The notes: generated by a model not told the origin, from the letters alone. Shown: positions 48,308-60,007, counted from the first letter of the stretch. The stretch is 64,000 nt of DNA from Hydractinia symbiolongicarpus (GCF_029227915.1 NC_079887.1:10540001-10604000); one strand, 5' to 3'. A program made the numbers and translations.

Positions 48308-49876
48308 AGAAGCTAAAAATGCAATGAAAAAAAAGGGCATGGCCATTCTTGGATAGACAAGGGATAAATAATAACAAGCTTGATATTTATTAAAATTTGG
48401 AATTTATATTTTTTAAATATATAGGCATCTTATCCTTACAAATAATTTTTCTTGCTTAGCTTAGCCAGGTATTACTACAACCATATCGAATGTGAAAAAG
48501 AAATAGTGTCTAACAATTTGAGGACTTGTCACACTGGTTAGTAATTAACAGAGCAGAGTGCTCATCATAACAGTCAAGGCGGCAACCGTGGTACCACTTT
48601 GACGTAAAATAATCCGAGAACCAAGCCTCGCAAATATAAAAAAATTATACATTTCTTATTCCAGGGTATAATCCAGAAATGTAAAATAAGGGTCACTAAG
48701 TCTAAAATAGAAATTTCGTCAAGGTGGTCTATTACCTTCGCTACTTGCATAAATACTAAAAACTTGCTTTCAAAGGCTACTGAGCTGGATTTCATTCTGT
48801 ATTCACACTATAATAAAAAAATTAAGCTGAACTTGTTTAGTTCTCCTTTATCACATGTCATTATTAAACATCAGTAGTTAATAAAACTTATGTATATATA
48901 TAGTATCATGTTAATAGAGTTTTCGCACATCATTTTAAATTAGTTCTTAGGATCCCTTGCACTTATATGGTTGGCATTTTAAAGTGAAAAACAATAGTAA
49001 TCAATACCCTGAGGAGACAACAAGATTACCTTTAGTTATTTAGCTTTTCTACTTTGTATAAAGAGCTTTGATTTAAAGAGAGAGTCGTTATCAACATAGG
49101 TTCATCAATTGTCTTTAAGTCACCACCATTACTTTGCTATAGTTAAATAGCAAAGCTTTAAACTGTACCAAAATATTGAATTTATTACATCAAGATTATC
49201 TTGTTGAAATTAAATTATATTTGAAGCATCTATTTTAACCCTTATTGAAACTCTACTATATAATGTGCTAAAATTGATGTAGCATTGATGTAGCTAATGT
49301 CTTAAATAAAGATTGGTTTTGATCATTATGTTTTTTAGAAATTTGGAAAGTAACATTATTGATGGTTTACAAACTACTCACTGCAAAAATGTCTTTACGG
49401 AAAAAATTTAAGATATGACAAACTTGTCTTTACAACGTAATAATGTTATTTATGTTATTAAACTTAGCCTGGGTCAAGTTACCAACAAATCTTGTGCCTA
49501 ACCATGTGAACTTCGGAAAAATAATAAGCCTAAACTATGCTCGCAAGAATTGCTTTTCAAGCCATTCTCCCGGCAGTTAGCAAACATGCCATTCACATGG
49601 TCAGCTCTTCATAAATAGGGGCTGAGTTTTTCATAAAATCCTTGTTTTCTAACTTCAAGCCTGACATTGTGTAGCTAGTTTTAAGAGAGGATTTTTGCTA
49701 ATATAGCTTTTTTACTTGATTCATATATTCGGCGATTCGGTTCAGCTTTGTTGCCGTAGTGATGATTGACATTTTGCTTAATTGGCGAATCACATGCTAC
49801 ATCCACCATTTTTAAAATTTCGCAGAGTGAAAACAAACCTAGTTCGTAGGGGGCAGAATGCTAAAAAATGTGGAAA
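48308..49876. other. Intergenic, no gene recognised
   Basis: AT-rich. A 73-codon minus frame (48574-48795) is hydrophobic with no motif. Nothing else supported. Confidence 0.45.
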
Positions 49877-50603
49877 TCTATATAATAATACGCCAGTTCT
49901 GTCTGTGTGTCTGTGACAGGCAAAGTGGATGTGTTCATTTTCCTTTGAAGTCTCAAATGTTAAATTTTATTACATTAAGGCGCGACGTCAATAACAATAA
50001 TTTAACGTCAATATCCTATATTAAATTAATGAAGCCATTACAGTGCACCTAAAACTTTGAGGCCAAATAACTTGGAAACGAGGTGGTGACGTCAATGATT
50101 TTTCATCACGTGGGTAACTAGGGACCAACTAGGACCAATTTGGGTAATTTTCCCAAACCTGGGTCCCCGAATCCGTTTCGGAATGGACGGGTTGATGACG
50201 TCATCGAAAAACCTTCAAATCCTAATATCTCTGCAACCGTTTGTCAAAAATACGCGATCCTATACATTTTCTTGATAAGCGTTTCAAGACCTATACAATG
50301 AAACTATACAGCAGGTATACAAATTTCTAAAAAAAAAATTTGGGGGGTTTGACTGGCCATTGCTGACATCAGCAAAATGTTAAAACCCTTATGTCTCATT
50401 AACTGCTTATAAAAAAGATATGATCGTATACATTTTCTTGGTCAGCGTTTTAACATCTGCATAGTACAGGCAACGAATAAACTAAATTTCACCAAATATT
50501 TTTGTAATTGCACTGCTGACGTCAGCAAAAAATCTAAAACAACCTACTTTTCCATTGTTCCATTTCTGCCTAAGTGGATTTTTCCACGGGCCTTATCGAC
50601 TAG
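49877..50603 (+). mobile_element. Non-autonomous Helitron with both ends, 727 bp
   Basis: Begins TCTATATAATAATACGCCAG after A (49876) and ends GTGGATTTTTCCACGGGCC-TTATCGACTAG before T (50604): TC start, 3' hairpin (GTGGATTTTTCCAC), CTAG end, A/T target. The interior has GACGTCA-type palindromes (GCTGACGTCAGC near 50517; GATGACGTCATC near 50195) and no ORF. The best-preserved family member in the window. Confidence 0.88.
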
Positions 50604-51214
50604 TGGAAGAATAATTAGCTAACGAAAGGTCCCCACAATAAAAATCTGTCTGAAAATGATGCTTTATCTAGCTAGCTAGATTTTGCTCCAAAAATTATCT
50701 GTGGTCAAACTTCCTAACATTGTTCTTAAAACTCCAAAATGTGTCTAGCTCTCCACTCTCTTCACCTAAAATACGGAAACTTTTCACCTCCAAAAAAATT
50801 GTTATGACGTCAAACCAAATCGCTGAATTTAGCTAGCTAGCTACACATAGCTTGCTAGAAATAGTTATGTATCTTTGATTAAACAAGAACTACCAAACAT
50901 ACTTAGTAGTTCTTGTTTAATCAAAGTTTCTTGTGTGTGAGTTCTGTGATGAACCAAGATTGGTTTATGCTAGCTACCGTACACATACTTTTAGCTTAGC
51001 TAGCTTAAAAAACAACATTCCAATCATTTCTTTCATATATTATTGATTTCAATATTGTTGTAAAACATGGCAATGAACCTGTACATCTCTGTTAAGTCAA
51101 CTAGCTTTAGTTAGCTAACCAACCACCACTAAACTTTTGCATAAGTAAACGAAACACAAAACAACGTAAAGTAGAAAACATGCTTGAGACGGTACAACAG
51201 CCACCATTTTTGAA
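50604..51214. other. Intergenic between Helitron and foldback element
   Basis: GCTAGCTAGCTA-type short repeats (50665-50850, 50990-51015, 51100-51118) and the perfect hairpin at 50873-50926. No gene seen. Confidence 0.55.
50873..50926. ncRNA. Perfect 21-bp hairpin, 12-nt loop (miRNA-like or mini-MITE)
   Basis: The left arm CTTTGATTAAACAAGAACTAC (50873-50893) has a perfectly complementary right arm at 50906-50926, with loop CAAACATACTTA. Cnidarian pre-miRNAs are often short and near-perfectly paired, so this shape fits, but a tiny palindromic insertion is equally possible. Transcription is unknown. Confidence 0.4.
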
Positions 51215-51223
51215 AAAAATTAT
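51215..51223. repeat. Left 9-bp target-site duplication of foldback element
   Basis: AAAAATTAT directly precedes the first base of the inverted repeat and recurs directly after its last base at 52648-52656. Confidence 0.88.
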
Positions 51224-52647
51224 GGTAAGTCGTCCACGTATTACTTCCTGAATATAAAGGAGATTTAGTATTCAACATGTGTTAGACCTATGTACGTTCC
51301 CAAGCCTTGTGGAGATAATGATGTGCTATTCTCCATAAAGCACAAGTGTAGTAGCCTGTAGTAGAGCGTAGTAGAATGTATTTCTCTGTAGTAAAGCGTA
51401 TTTCTCTGTAGTAGAGTGTAGTAGCCTGTAGTAGCCTGTAGTAGAGTGTAGTAGCGCGTAGTAGAGCGTAGTAGAATGTATTTCTCTGTAGTAAAGCGCA
51501 TTTCTCTGTAGTAGAGTGTAGTAGCGTGTAGTAGAGCGTAGTAGCGTGTAGTAGAGCGTAGTAGAATGTATTTCTCTGTAGTAAAGCGTATTTCTCTGTA
51601 GTAGAGTGTAGTAGCCTGTAGTAGCCTGTAGTAGAGTGTAGTAGCGTGTAGTAGAGCGTAGTAGAATGTATTTCTCTGTAGTAAAGCGTATTTCTCTGTA
51701 GTAGAGTGTAGTAGCGTGTAGTAGAGCGTAGTAGCGTGTAGTAGAGCGTAGTAGAATGTATTTCTCTGTAGTAAAGCGTATTTCTCTGTAGTAGAGTGTA
51801 GTAGCCTGTAGTAGCTTGTAGTAGAGTGTAGTAGCTTGTAGTAGAGTGTAGTAGAGCGTATTTCTCTGTAGTAGAGAGTATTTCTCTGTAGTAGAGTGTA
51901 GTAGCGTGTAGTAGAGCGTAGTAGCGTGTAGTAGAGCGTAGTAGAATGTATTTCTCTGTAGTAAAGCGTATTTCTCTGTAGTAGAGTGTAGTAGCCTGTA
52001 GTAGCTTTACTACAGAGAAATACATTCTACTACGCTCTACTACGCGCTACTACACTCTACTACAGGCTACTACAGGCTACTACAGGCTACTACACTCTAC
52101 TACAGAGAAATACATTCTACTACGCTCTACTACACGCTACTACACTCTACTACAAGCTACTACAGGCTACTACACTCTACTACAGAGAAATACGCTTTAC
52201 TACAGAGAAATACATTCTACTACGCTCTACTACACGCTACTACGCTCTACTACACGCTACTACACTCTACTACAGAGAAATACGCTTTACTACAGAGAAA
52301 TACATTCTACTACGCTCTACTACACGCTACTACACTCTACTACAAGCTACTACAGGCTACTACACTCTACTACAGAGAAATACGCTTTACTACAGAGAAA
52401 TACATTCTACTACGCTCTACTACACGCTACTATGCTCTACTACACGCTACTACACTCTACTACAGAGAAATACGCTTCACTACAGAGAAATACATTCTAC
52501 TACGCTCTACTACACGCTACTACACTTGTGCTTTATGGAGAATAGCACATCATTATCTCCACAAGGCTTGGGAACGTACATAGGTCTAACACATGTTGAA
52601 TACTATATCTCCTTTATATTCAGGAAGTAATACGTGGACGACTTACC
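51224..52647. mobile_element. 1424-bp foldback transposon made of 10-bp repeats
   Basis: Outer inverted repeats (about 122 bp: 51224-51345 and 52526-52647) begin GGTAAGTCGTCCACG and differ by one visible base (GAGATTTAG/GAGATATAG). Inside, nearly the whole element is a 10-bp register of units such as GTAGAGTGTA, GTAGCGTGTA, GTAGAATGTA, GTAAAGCGTA, TTTCTCTGTA. The strand flips at about 52003, so left and right arms are complementary but unequal (about 780 and 645 bp). Flanks carry a 9-bp direct duplication AAAAATTAT. Foldback elements of flies have this plan (outer unique + inner tandem repeats, 9-bp duplication); a Mutator/MULE link is inference. No transposase. The 245-codon minus frame is a by-product of the repeat. 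Confidence 0.93.
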
Positions 52648-52656
52648 AAAAATTAT
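52648..52656. repeat. Right 9-bp target-site duplication of foldback element
   Basis: AAAAATTAT, identical to 51215-51223. Confidence 0.88.
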
Positions 52657-52914
52657 ATAGCCAAAGAAAAAAAATTCGTGTTGCGGCAACACGATTCTTT
52701 ACCATGCACACGCCATGCATGAAACCAAACTCTACCTGCTCTGTTTGTTTTTTGATTTTTTTTTGATTTTTTTGTCATTTAAATAGAGGTATAGAGCACA
52801 CCCTGTGACTTGGTATTTTTTGGAAAGCTCTCTTCCTGTTCAGCGATTTGTCTCTTAATTTATAATCTTCCTTCTTAGAAGAAGATAATCCTTTTTTCTT
52901 TAGAGCAAAAAAAG

Positions 52915-55900
52915 ATGCCGAGTAAAATTTCAGGAAAGTGTGAACTCTGTATCACCAAAGATGCTTTGTATAGATGTCCACAGTGTTATGTCAAATAGTA
53001 AGTGTAATTATAATTCTTAACAAACTCTTTGAATTTTTCAAGTGCCTACTCTGTTGTTGCCAACAAGCTCCTAGTCAAAAAGATAAAACTATAGCTATAC
53101 ATTGATACAATATATTGCTATTTTTATTGTCGACTAGGTCCAGGGCTAACTTCTTCCTCTTTCTCTTTCCCTTTCTTTTAATAACTGTTTGTTTTTTGTT
53201 TTGTTTTTCCTCTTTTTCTTTCTTCTTTTTTTCCTTTTTTGTTGTTTTTTCCTCTTATTTCTCTCTTCTTTCTTTTTTCTACTCTTTTTGCTCTATTTCT
53301 TTTCTTTCCATCCATTTTGAGTCCATTCATTTGTTTCTCACATTCTGCCAATGTTGTTTGTCTTCTTTATCCATTCCTTTGCTCTATCTCTTTTCCCACA
53401 CAAGTTTACTCTTTTACAATCTATTATATGTTCCGTAGTTTCTTTTTCTCCACATACAGACGTCCTAACATTTCCATTCTTATCGTTATAGATAGATAGA
53501 TAGATGTGCATATTTTACATAACTAGCCTCACAAATATTGAGGGATATACCCTGTCTATTATTTCCAGGAGGGGCCATGGCGTAGATGGAGAGTCCTAGA
53601 GTATTTAATGCTCATTTTGAGCTACGCAGACCCAATTAGAGCCCGCGCTCTACTAGACAACTCCCGGCAACATCCAACGGCCCACACAGTGTGCCATCTT
53701 CCCAATTTCCCTCACATGGCTTGGGTTAACCCAGGGCTATGGCAACATTCACTCGCCCATGTTGAATCGCCGTCAAGAGGAATCGAACCCCGGTCTCCCG
53801 CACAGAGTACGAGAGCTATAACCACTAATCTACGGCGCCACACCGTCGTGTAGTAACTAGTTTCTTTTATCCCCATTCCACTTATGTACTTTTTTCTTTT
53901 GAATTTTTGTCTACTTTGGTGTCTCATTTTCCTCGTTTTCTTTTCCTTCTGCTCTATTTCCTCTTTTAGTTTCTTTTTAATTCCTCCCTTTACTTTCTTT
54001 TTCCGCTCTGCTTTTGTCGTCTTTTCTACATGTTCAACTCCATTTCTATCTTACTTGCAATCTTTTCTGTTTCATTGTTCCAACCATTTTGTCCATTTCT
54101 TATCTGATCTAATATCACCTGTTTGCCAAGTCTAACCTCATCTGATGACATCGTGTTTTGCTACATCATCAGTCTCTGGTAGCAAATCCTTTTTTTCAAC
54201 CAGTCATATTCCAAATTCTTTCATCAATCCCAAGTAAGGTATAGTTTCAAGCACATTCAATAATCTCTTTACTATTTCACCTTGTACCCTTTCCAGCCTT
54301 TCCATCTGCTGCTTTGATATTACTGTATATAGAACAAAAAGTAATAATAGAACTGAAAAAAAGAATATTTATTTTAAGCATATTTGTAGGTAGCTAGCTA
54401 GCTACAGGATAATTTTATCCTAGCCCTTCTCAGAAAACATAATGTTCATGCATGGTTAGACAATTCTTTGTCCTACAAAACTAAGAAAATTATCCTCAAA
54501 AGTCCTGGGGAATATACCAATGGTTCAGGTGTAATCCTATAAATTAACCTGTGTTTATAAAAAAAATTATAGGCCTATAAATACTAACTTTGTCACATTT
54601 AAAGGTCTATTGTTCGCTTTCTTTGCGCAAAATACAGAAAAAACTAATAATCCAATCTTTAAAAAAGTCGTTAAAAAACTGACTTCTATATATTTGTGGG
54701 TCAATTTTTCTCTAAGAAGTGTCCTAAAAACCATATTTACACTTCTTCTCATACAGTGTGCACTTGTGGACACGGCTTTACACACACCTGAAATCCTTTT
54801 GAAACATGCTTTTTGGTATCTTAGAGAAATTTAAAGTCATTTGTGTAGCATTGTTTCCTTCTGACAAACCTTTCTTGTCAGGTGTAAAGGTCATTACAAC
54901 TTTATTTATAATGTATTATTAAAATTAATAAAGTCAAATTTACCAGCCAGTTCTGCTGCGGATTTAGAAAATAGTTATATAACATTTTTGCAATCAAATC
55001 TGCATCAACAAACTAAAAATATTAGATTATTGGACCTTACCTTCATTTTTTAAAAATAATGTTCTATTTTCTGTACAGCTCTTCTCTAAATGTTCATGTC
55101 AACAAAGTTCTTTTTGTTTAATTTCACTTATACAGAAAATGATTATAATTTCCACAGTATTAGTAAAAGAGACCTGGTTCAGAAACCTTTTGTGAATCCA
55201 AAAAATATAAATTCAAATTTTTAGCTTAGCAAAATACTGATTTATAATTTAATGGTGAAGTCTGAATTTTTGTATACTAGAAAACCAGTCTTCTGTGGCT
55301 AAGATGGATAAAAAATTGCACGTCTAAAATTATCAAAGCTCACACATGTTGATTTGCTTGTTGAGAAATCTGTCATAGCCATTTCCCCTACAAATAATCA
55401 ATAGGGCTGCTGTTGTGCTAGGAATTTATGTGAACTGTTTTAAACATATGCAAACTCGTGTCTGCAGATGTTTAAAAAATATGTAGCTATTTTTAAAACC
55501 ATTTTTATTAAAAATTGGAAACTATTCAATATTTTATTGCAGAATTTATTTTTGCGAATTGAATTCAAATATTTTTATTTGCAGGATTTATTTTCGTAAA
55601 TACTAAAAGTAGGACCAGCAGTAACCAACAGTAACCAGCAGTATTTTGAAGTAACCACAAGAGAACCATTAGTATTATGAAGTAACCACCAGAGAACCAG
55701 CTGTTTTTTAAGTAACCACAAGAAAACCCGCAGTTATTATTAATTAACTCCAGATAAGGCAGCAACAGCGGCGCAAAGATCTTGTGATTTTTATGCACAA
55801 CACTTCATGACCTTAAAACTACCAAATATGATAAATAAAAGGCCACCTAGTTCCCAAGGCTTTTTTCTGATACTTATTATCATTCATCATCATTCTCGGC

Positions 55901-58900
55901 TTAACGTACTTATGCTCTTGCTAACTAGCTACTTTTAAGTTGTTTTCACAAGGTCCAATAAGTGGATTCCGCAAAGATTAGTTTTCGAAAATATGAATAA
56001 AATTTGAGGAATTCGCAATAATTAACCAACTTAAGTTATTTATTTATTTTGCCTAAAGGCAATAATGGAAACGAAAAGAACATAACAAAAATAGTGTTTT
56101 CAAGTTCATTCTTTGAAATAAAATGTAACACGTTTCAAGGAAAAAACGTTCATATTGAAAGCATAATTTTTTTACTTGAACACAGAAACCATGTGAGAAA
56201 AACAAACATATATTTTCTGCCGGATGTGACGATGTTCTCCACAACATTTATTAATTCATTCGAACTTTACTTTGTCTACCAAAAGAAAAAAAATGTCTCT
56301 TTTTGTACCCTCCGTACAGCACTATATTTGGTTCACAATACGCGAATTACAAAATGAAAATCCTTCGGTCAAATACATAATCTGATTAGGCGGAATAATT
56401 TTTTAGGAGGCGTTGAAAGAAGTGTGTAATTGCTGCGAAAAATAAACTAAAATTTGATCTGGATTCCTCAACGGTGGATACCATGGCAGTAGAGGTTTCT
56501 CATGCTCAATGACTTCAAACTGTGCAGTTTATTAATTCATTCAATTCATTCGACCTTTAACGTCTACCACAAGAAAAAAATGTCTCGTTTTGGACTCTCC
56601 TCCGTATAGTGTTTTTCATTATATTTGTTTTACAATTCACTTATTAGTTCGTTATTTAAAATATTAATTTTGTTTTTGTTAATTCTTGTGTGTGGTTTTA
56701 AAAGCCTTTTGTCTCAACTATTGCATAAAGCCCGAGTTACACCAGACATTAACATTTCAGAATAATGGGTCGTGAACTGTTGTGTACATTATAAAATGTT
56801 TCACATTCAAAGCAGTAGTTGCGTTTATTTCGTTTTACCTATTTAACTGGTTGTTCTCTTGTGGTAACTTAGAAAAACTGCTGGTTCTCCATTGGTTACT
56901 TCAAAATACAGGTGGTTCTCTGGTGGTTCAATACAGTTATAGCAATACAGTTATAATATAGTTTCAATTGACATATAGATTCTCTTTTGTTTTTTAGTTG
57001 CTCATTGGGATGTTATAAACCACACAAAGGTATTTTTTGTATTCAAATTCTTTTTTACTTTATGTATTTCTGTGCTTATCATAGTTTAAATACCAAGGAT
57101 GCCTAGTGAAGCTAAAAAGTGTTAAAGAATTGCTTGAAGGCTACTAGGGAAAATGCTTAACTTTTGGTCCATTTTGAGACCTAGATTCTCACCAAATCAG
57201 ATGCTTAAAAAAGAACATGTACAACATTTAGATTAAATGAAGTACATATCTGTTAAAGTTACCCTTTTTTTAATTGGTATGGTTCAGAAGTAAAATCGAC
57301 ACAAAATAGTGGAGCATAAACGTATTCCTAAATAGTTTGAAGGTAAATTGGAGTATGGGTTGAGGTGGTAGGGCTATGCTCCAGTACTTGAATAACAGAC
57401 TCGTGACATTGTAACAGACAAGACACTACATGTCTTATTATGGTGAGTGTTTATATCAAAGCTTGGCCCTTGGGACTTTTGTTTTCTGCACAATATGGCA
57501 CACTGCCTCTTTTAAGACAATTTGACAATGGACTATGACAATTGAAGATGAGTCTCATTAGGACTGTAAGGAACATATACCTCCGCACTTGAACCAACTA
57601 AGGAAGAAAGCCCAACACTCCTACCTGAATTAGGTTAATTGAAACAAGGAAGTTAGCACAGAGATGGTTAATTCTGCCTTTGGACTGAAACCTTTGTGGG
57701 GTCTACAAGCCAAATGAAACATAACCACACTCTGCAAGGAAACCTTGACGCGTAAGCAGCTCCGTGCATCCAGTCACCATCGATACCAACGAATACGTAA
57801 TATATAGTGTAGCAAGTTGTTACTGTCCTCATGCCATCACTAACATCGTATTTGCGTGTTGAATATAGAATAAAGAAAACTAATCAGTACAGTAATTAGA
57901 GAGGGTGGGTGAGCAAATGTCTGAACTGTTCAAGAGCCAAAGTTTTACTCCTTATTTATACCCTTCCAACTTGTGGTATGGGTATAAATAAGGTATGTGG
58001 TAAGTAACAGGCTTCAGGTAGTCTATTGTTTTGGTTGAATCAATATAGTGTTTTACTATTAGTCATAGGTCACCAACAAATTTGTAAAGTTTTAATGCAA
58101 AATGACAAAGAACACTAGTGAACCAAGTTAGCCTTGTACTGGGATTTAGTGGAGACACACATTTAGTTCTGTAACCCTAATTAAACCTTAAGTTTAGCAC
58201 CATTTAGTCTGGAGTATATACCTTAAAGGTAATTTAAGGGAAGGAAGTGTCTGCGGAAGAAACTTTTGTGGTTCAGCTTTACTGTAATATATATTTACAT
58301 TTTATCATGAATATTATATTATTTCGCATGTACATAATTTTGATAATTTGCCCTAAAATCCTTAAAAAGCCAAAAATAGATACCTGTATAAATTAATACC
58401 ATTAAAGTATCTTATATCTATCGTTCTTTGTTTCATGCCCAGTCTTTTTATTTTGAGGGGTTTATACAAAGCATACACCAAAAGTTACCTTTGAATTTTC
58501 ACACTTGATTAATAAATTGCTTTCATTAGATTGATTTTTAATATGTACTTTCAGAGAAATGTTCACCGAAACAGCCTTCACAAGTTTCGACACCACAAAT
58601 AACATCAAATATGTCAATGCCACAGCTTCACTTGCAGTTGAGTGAAGAAGAGGAAGGGACAGATCGAGTCAGAAGTGAAGTATTAGCACGTTTAGGTAAG
58701 AAGGGTTTGTCTTTTGCTTTAATATCCATTAGTTTCAGTTTTTGTTTTTAAAAAAAAGTAATTAATGTTTTTAAAAAAGCTGGTACTTTAGGAAACTAAC
58801 TTTAAAACCTATTTTCATCAAAACTTTTATTTTTTTGAAACGCCATCAATCCTGGTATTGCCATAAAATATATTGATTTGTCCTGAATTTTAAATTTTAA

Positions 58901-60007
58901 GTTTGTCCGGGAATCCTTCAAGGATTTTGATAAGTTGAAACGAAAATTAAGCTTACTAGCATAGTGTAGTGTGTCAACATACACTTATTTTCACACAATC
59001 GATTTTTTACCTCGGTAACTCCAAATGGGACAGTTTATTTTTATAGTTCTTTTTTTTTCCTTCGAAAATTGTTAAATGTTTTTAAGGTAGTTGTCTAAAT
59101 TTGGCATAATTTTTTAAAGAATAGATTGCAAACATTAATTTTCACACTTTTAATCATTAAAATATATATTTAGTTTCGCTAACTAGAGGTGACAAATGTT
59201 AAAGTTAAGGAGTCTCTTTAGATTTTTCCAGTTAAGTTACACGTATTTTTGTAAGCCACGTTTTATTAGCGACATGGAAAGGAACAGCCTAGCCTTGAAA
59301 GTATTTCAGATACATATCTCGTGTAAAAAAGTTTAAAAATTATAGAAGTTCCATCCTGTGTCATATTGTATATACTGTGTTATATGGAACAACTTAACTG
59401 AGCATGCAAAAAAGTAAATTCGATCTTCAGCAGTAATTAGTCAACACAACAAAAAACTATCGAGCGTGCGACAGAGAAGGTATCAAATTTAACCTCGGCA
59501 AAGAAAATGTTTTCTCACTTAAAATAAAAGCATGTATTCTCATGTTTAAGATTTTGAAATTTTGATATTAGATTTGTCTTACATACAAAAGGAAGTAAAA
59601 AAAAAATTCTTAAAATATAATATATGTTACTGGTTTCTTTTCATTTTGTTGACTTGGAAAAAAATTTACACCACTGAAAAGCTCGCAGCGCTTTGAGCCT
59701 TACAGCATAATTTGTCACCTCGGGTTTTCCTTTTGGCAATTTTAGAAAGGCTCTTTCGACTTAATTTTTGCCTCGGGTTTTCCTTCGAAAGGCTCTGCGG
59801 GTAGGTGTTCATTGTTATTTAGGTGAATCGAAAGAATTAAAAACAAAATTATCAAACGATTATCTGAAAGATATGCTAAAAGACATTGTAGCTTCTCATG
59901 AACCGTCGAATTTAATAGAAAAGTGTATGCAGATTCCAATATTCAATGAATTTGTGGATGAATGCCTGAATGTTGTCGAACCGTCAAAAGATGTTTTGAT
60001 CACGTAA
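52915..60007 (+). CDS. ZNHIT3: Zinc finger HIT domain protein 3, complete, 4 exons, 146 aa
   Basis: Assembly factor for box C/D snoRNPs (Hit1 in yeast, partner of NUFIP1), nuclear. Exons: 52915-52997, 56998-57029, 58555-58695, 59823-60007 (TAA). Phases close exactly. The zf-HIT domain occupies residues 9-41: CELCITKDALYRCPQC, then YCSLGCYKPHKEKC, with all eight Cys/His ligands in order. A Ser/Gln-rich linker with acidic EEEE (about 68-71) leads to the C-terminal helical domain: LGESKELKTKLSNDYLKDML, PSNLIEKCMQIPIFNEFVDE, then CLNVVEPS, the family's terminal signature. Length compares with 155 residues in human. The ATG at 52915 follows AAAAAAAG. Intron 1 is about 4 kb, repeat-filled and begins soon after the foldback transposon, whose right end is only 268 bp upstream of the start codon. 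Confidence 0.95.
53115..53520. repeat. T/C-rich tract and (GATA)n in ZNHIT3 intron 1
   Basis: Pyrimidine-rich low-complexity sequence (53140-53330), then GATAGATAGATAGAT at about 53488-53503. Open frames here are Phe/Ser/Leu-rich by-products. Confidence 0.8.
53570..53852 (-). mobile_element. tRNA-derived SINE
   Basis: The minus strand begins GGTGTGGCGCCGTAGATT, an A-box region (TAGATTAGTGGTTATAGC), followed by a perfect pol III B-box (GGTTCGATTCC) about 40 nt on. A non-tRNA body then ends near GAGTCCTAGAG...CATGGCCCCTCC. Located in ZNHIT3 intron 1. Identity to a named SINE family cannot be stated without a search. Confidence 0.82.
55618..55745. repeat. ~32-bp tandem repeat, inverted copy at 56855-56942
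   Basis: Units of GTAACCACAAGAGAACC... recur three to four times. The complementary version (GGTTCTCTTGTGGTAAC-like) lies at 56855-56942, making an inverted pair 1.1 kb apart in ZNHIT3 intron 1. Confidence 0.7.
56240..56640. repeat. Pair of direct repeats in ZNHIT3 intron 1
   Basis: About 56240-56345 and 56525-56640 share TTTATTAATTCATTC, GTCTACCA, AAGAAAAAAATGTCTC, CCTCCGTA and TATATTTG in order, with moderate divergence. Confidence 0.65.
56855..56942. repeat. Inverted partner of the 55618-55745 repeat
   Basis: Reads TTCTCTTGTGGTAAC, CTGCTGGTTCTCC, GGTTACTTCAAAATAC and GTGGTTCTCTGGTGG: the reverse complement of the AACCACAAGAGAACC unit at 55618-55745. Confidence 0.7.
57100..58500. other. 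ZNHIT3 intron 2, no gene
   Basis: A 13-bp-arm hairpin CTTATTTATACCC/GGGTATAAATAAG lies at about 57952-57992. The less AT-rich 57440-57900 stretch may be an old retroelement piece but has no diagnostic ends. Confidence 0.4.
59716..59802. repeat. Short duplication just before ZNHIT3 exon 4
   Basis: CCTCGGGTTTTCCTT ... GAAAGGCTCT occurs twice, about 54 bp apart, immediately upstream of the exon 4 acceptor at 59822. Confidence 0.8.

Noticed and set aside
51288-52025. 245-codon minus-strand open frame in the foldback element
   Set aside because: Translation of the 10-bp repeat register; no start context, no composition other than repeat peptides.
53115-53499. Phe/Ser-rich plus-strand frames
   Set aside because: By-product of a pyrimidine-rich tract in ZNHIT3 intron 1.
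53608-53853. 81-codon frame with apparent normal composition
   Set aside because: Lies within a tRNA-derived SINE.
56049-56357. 102-codon plus-strand frame in ZNHIT3 intron 1
   Set aside because: TTG start and half of it falls in a direct repeat.
57440-57930. Solo LTR in ZNHIT3 intron 2
   Set aside because: AATAAA-like and less AT-rich sequence but no TG...CA ends or target duplication found.
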